From: Acidiferrobacteraceae bacterium
Lineage (GTDB): Bacteria > Pseudomonadota > Gammaproteobacteria > Arenicellales > UBA868
DNA: 64,000 nt
Reading direction: 5' to 3'
Assembly (NCBI GenBank): GCA_002724185.1
Contig: PBOB01000002.1
Span: 14,843 to 78,842 of the forward strand
The translations under genes and the position numbers were made by a program. Under the pieces are notes generated by a model that was not told the DNA's origin, did no database searches, and saw only the letters and a list, made by a program, of their open reading frames with translations. Shown here piece by piece: positions 62,831 through 64,000 of this stretch. The stretch's first letter is position 1, and each line of letters begins with the position of its first letter.

Positions 62831-64000
62831 CACACGACCAGCAAGGCGCCGAACTCGCACTCGAAATGCTCGAACATTAGTCACCTCCGTAGTTACGCCG
62901 GGTCAGCATGGCGGACAGTATAGGCCTCTCGCAGCGTCTGATCTTAGTCGCTTGCATAACGCCGCACTTACTATGCTTTCGGAGATCGGGATGGCTAACC
63001 CAATTCCTATTCTTGAACAACGTGCCCTTGAGTCCGGATGCAACATTAATGAGTATGGACGATTATGTTTTCCACGATCGTTAGTCGAAGATATTATCGC
63101 CTCATCACCTAAGGAGTTGGTTTATTACGGTAGAAATCCACAGCACGATGTTGAGTATAAAGGTACGCGAGTACACTTCGGCGCTTCTGGTGAAGCGGTT
63201 CGAATACTCGATCATGAGACCGGCAAATACCGACCATCAACACTTAAAGATGTTTATGATTGCGGGCGAATTATAGATAAATTGGAACATATACATGATT
63301 ATTCGCGATGGGTGGTTCCAACCGATATTAGTGATCAATTAGAGGCTGATATCAACACAGCCTATGCAAGCTTTGCTGCAACTGAGAAGAGCGTTGCCCT
63401 GAGTTTTGATAGCGCAAATAATGTTGATCCAGTATTAATAATGGCGCAGCTAATAGCGGGTAGCGAGAAGGCATTTCGAGATCGCCCTTTCTGCAACGGT
63501 GGAGGTTGTTGTGTTGTATCGCCACTAACGTACGCAACTGAGAATAGCGAAGTGTGTATAGCATCAACTCGTTTCGGCTCACCTGTTTGGATAGTCGTTG
63601 CGCCACAAGCCGGAGCTACAGCACCGGCTGCATTGGCTGGTGCATTAGCACAGGCAATCGCAGAAGCTCTTGCCGGTATTCTGCTCATTCAGCTTGTGGT
63701 TCCAGGCTATCCCGTTACATTGGGATCTTGGCCTTTTGTGTCGGATCTTCGCACCGGTGCATTTTCTGGAGGTGGAGGTGAGGAGGGTCTTTTGAATGCA
63801 GCAGCAGCCCAAATTGCAAACTTCTATGGCTTACCATGCAGTGTAAGCGCTGGAATGACTGACTCAAAAATTCCAGATAACCAAGCTGGTTTTGAAAAGG
63901 GGATAAATGTCACATTAGCAGCTTTAGCTGGTGCAAATTCTATTGGCGAATGTGCTGGCATGGTGGCAAGTTTAATGGGCTGCTCTTTCGAATCCTTAGT
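62823..64000 (+). CDS. Trimethylamine methyltransferase (MttB) family protein, partial
   Basis: The gene is open from GTG 62823 to the window edge (about 392 codons, C-terminus missing). It has an Arg-rich start (RPARRRTRTRN), GGQYRPLAASDLSRLHNAALTMLSEIGMANP, HFGASGEAVRILDHETGKYRPSTLKDVYDC, FCNGGGCCVVSPLTYATE and GAFSGGGGEEGLLNAAAAQIANFYGLP, all typical of the superfamily. No in-frame amber codon is seen, so it belongs to the non-pyrrolysine branch, whose characterised members demethylate glycine betaine and related quaternary amines onto a corrinoid protein. The upstream ABC transporter would bring in the substrate. The corrinoid partner would lie beyond the window. The start is uncertain because of the overlapping leader frame at 62780. 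Confidence 0.82.
   Translation, partial: MVSTRPARRRTRTRNARTLVTSVVTPGQHGGQYRPLAASDLSRLHNAALTMLSEIGMANPIPILEQRALESGCNINEYGRLCFPRSLVEDIIASSPKELVYYGRNPQHDVEYKGTRVHFGASGEAVRILDHETGKYRPSTLKDVYDCGRIIDKLEHIHDYSRWVVPTDISDQLEADINTAYASFAATEKSVALSFDSANNVDPVLIMAQLIAGSEKAFRDRPFCNGGGCCVVSPLTYATENSEVCIASTRFGSPVWIVVAPQAGATAPAALAGALAQAIAEALAGILLIQLVVPGYPVTLGSWPFVSDLRTGAFSGGGGEEGLLNAAAAQIANFYGLPCSVSAGMTDSKIPDNQAGFEKGINVTLAALAGANSIGECAGMVASLMGCSFESL

Noticed and set aside
62823-64000. Pyrrolysine-containing MttB
   Set aside because: No in-frame TAG was seen in the readable part; the conserved segments fit the non-pyrrolysine branch. The C-terminal part is outside the window, so this is provisional.

Overview
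The window looks like a chromosomal segment of a marine-type gammaproteobacterium of moderate to low GC. The evidence is the core-gene order ffs (4.5S RNA)-dnaX-ybaB-recR and smc-zipA-ligA (ZipA is essentially gammaproteobacterial), together with AceK, a class-I GshA, DksA, DusA and CcmAB. No insertion sequence, prophage or CRISPR array is visible. The one mobile-element trace is a 3' tRNA-Ser fragment at 204-229, which looks like the far junction of an integrated element lying to the left.

Layout. 482-12671, all on the + strand, is a catabolic block: a FAH-family hydrolase, a quinone oxidoreductase, a complete tripartite tricarboxylate transporter (tctC-tctB-tctA), a ThDP-dependent lyase, a convincing formyl-CoA:oxalate CoA-transferase (Frc), a stand-alone homologue of the hydrolase domain of 10-formyl-THF dehydrogenase, isocitrate dehydrogenase kinase/phosphatase (AceK) and a PanE-type reductase. 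12692-29878 is mostly housekeeping: ffs, dnaX with an in-frame A AAA AAG slippery site, ybaB, recR, a YheT-like hydrolase, dihydroorotase, dksA, smc, zipA, ligA and acnA. 29965-42975 holds a hydantoinase A homologue, a hydroxyacyl-CoA dehydrogenase, an MscS channel, gshA, yjbQ, dusA, an AsmA protein, ilvD and ccmBA. 43110-48428 is a formate dehydrogenase operon (FdsG-FdsB fusion plus catalytic subunit) ending in folD. 48486-51596 is an SOS-controlled dnaE2. 51912-55172 holds an ornithine decarboxylase-type enzyme, a quinone reductase and trpD.

55178-58095 is an accessory stretch of small or unknown genes: a PASTA lipoprotein, a very small gene with its own promoter, a 13-base perfect Shine-Dalgarno and a terminator, a glutaredoxin-like protein and small membrane proteins. 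58530 to the window end is a polyamine/quaternary-amine type ABC transporter (Tat-exported binding protein, two permeases, ATPase) followed by a trimethylamine methyltransferase (MttB) family gene that runs off the edge.

The unifying theme is one-carbon metabolism. The Frc block should produce or consume formyl-CoA and formate. The 10-formyl-THF-type enzyme and FolD link formate to tetrahydrofolate. The NAD-dependent formate dehydrogenase oxidises formate. The MttB-family methyltransferase probably feeds methyl groups from an imported methylated amine toward C1 carriers. AceK and the PanE-like reductase (compare the oxalyl-CoA reductase PanE2 of Methylobacterium) fit a C2/glyoxylate side of the same physiology. 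These pathway links are inferred from gene families and neighbourhood; the families themselves are mostly secure.
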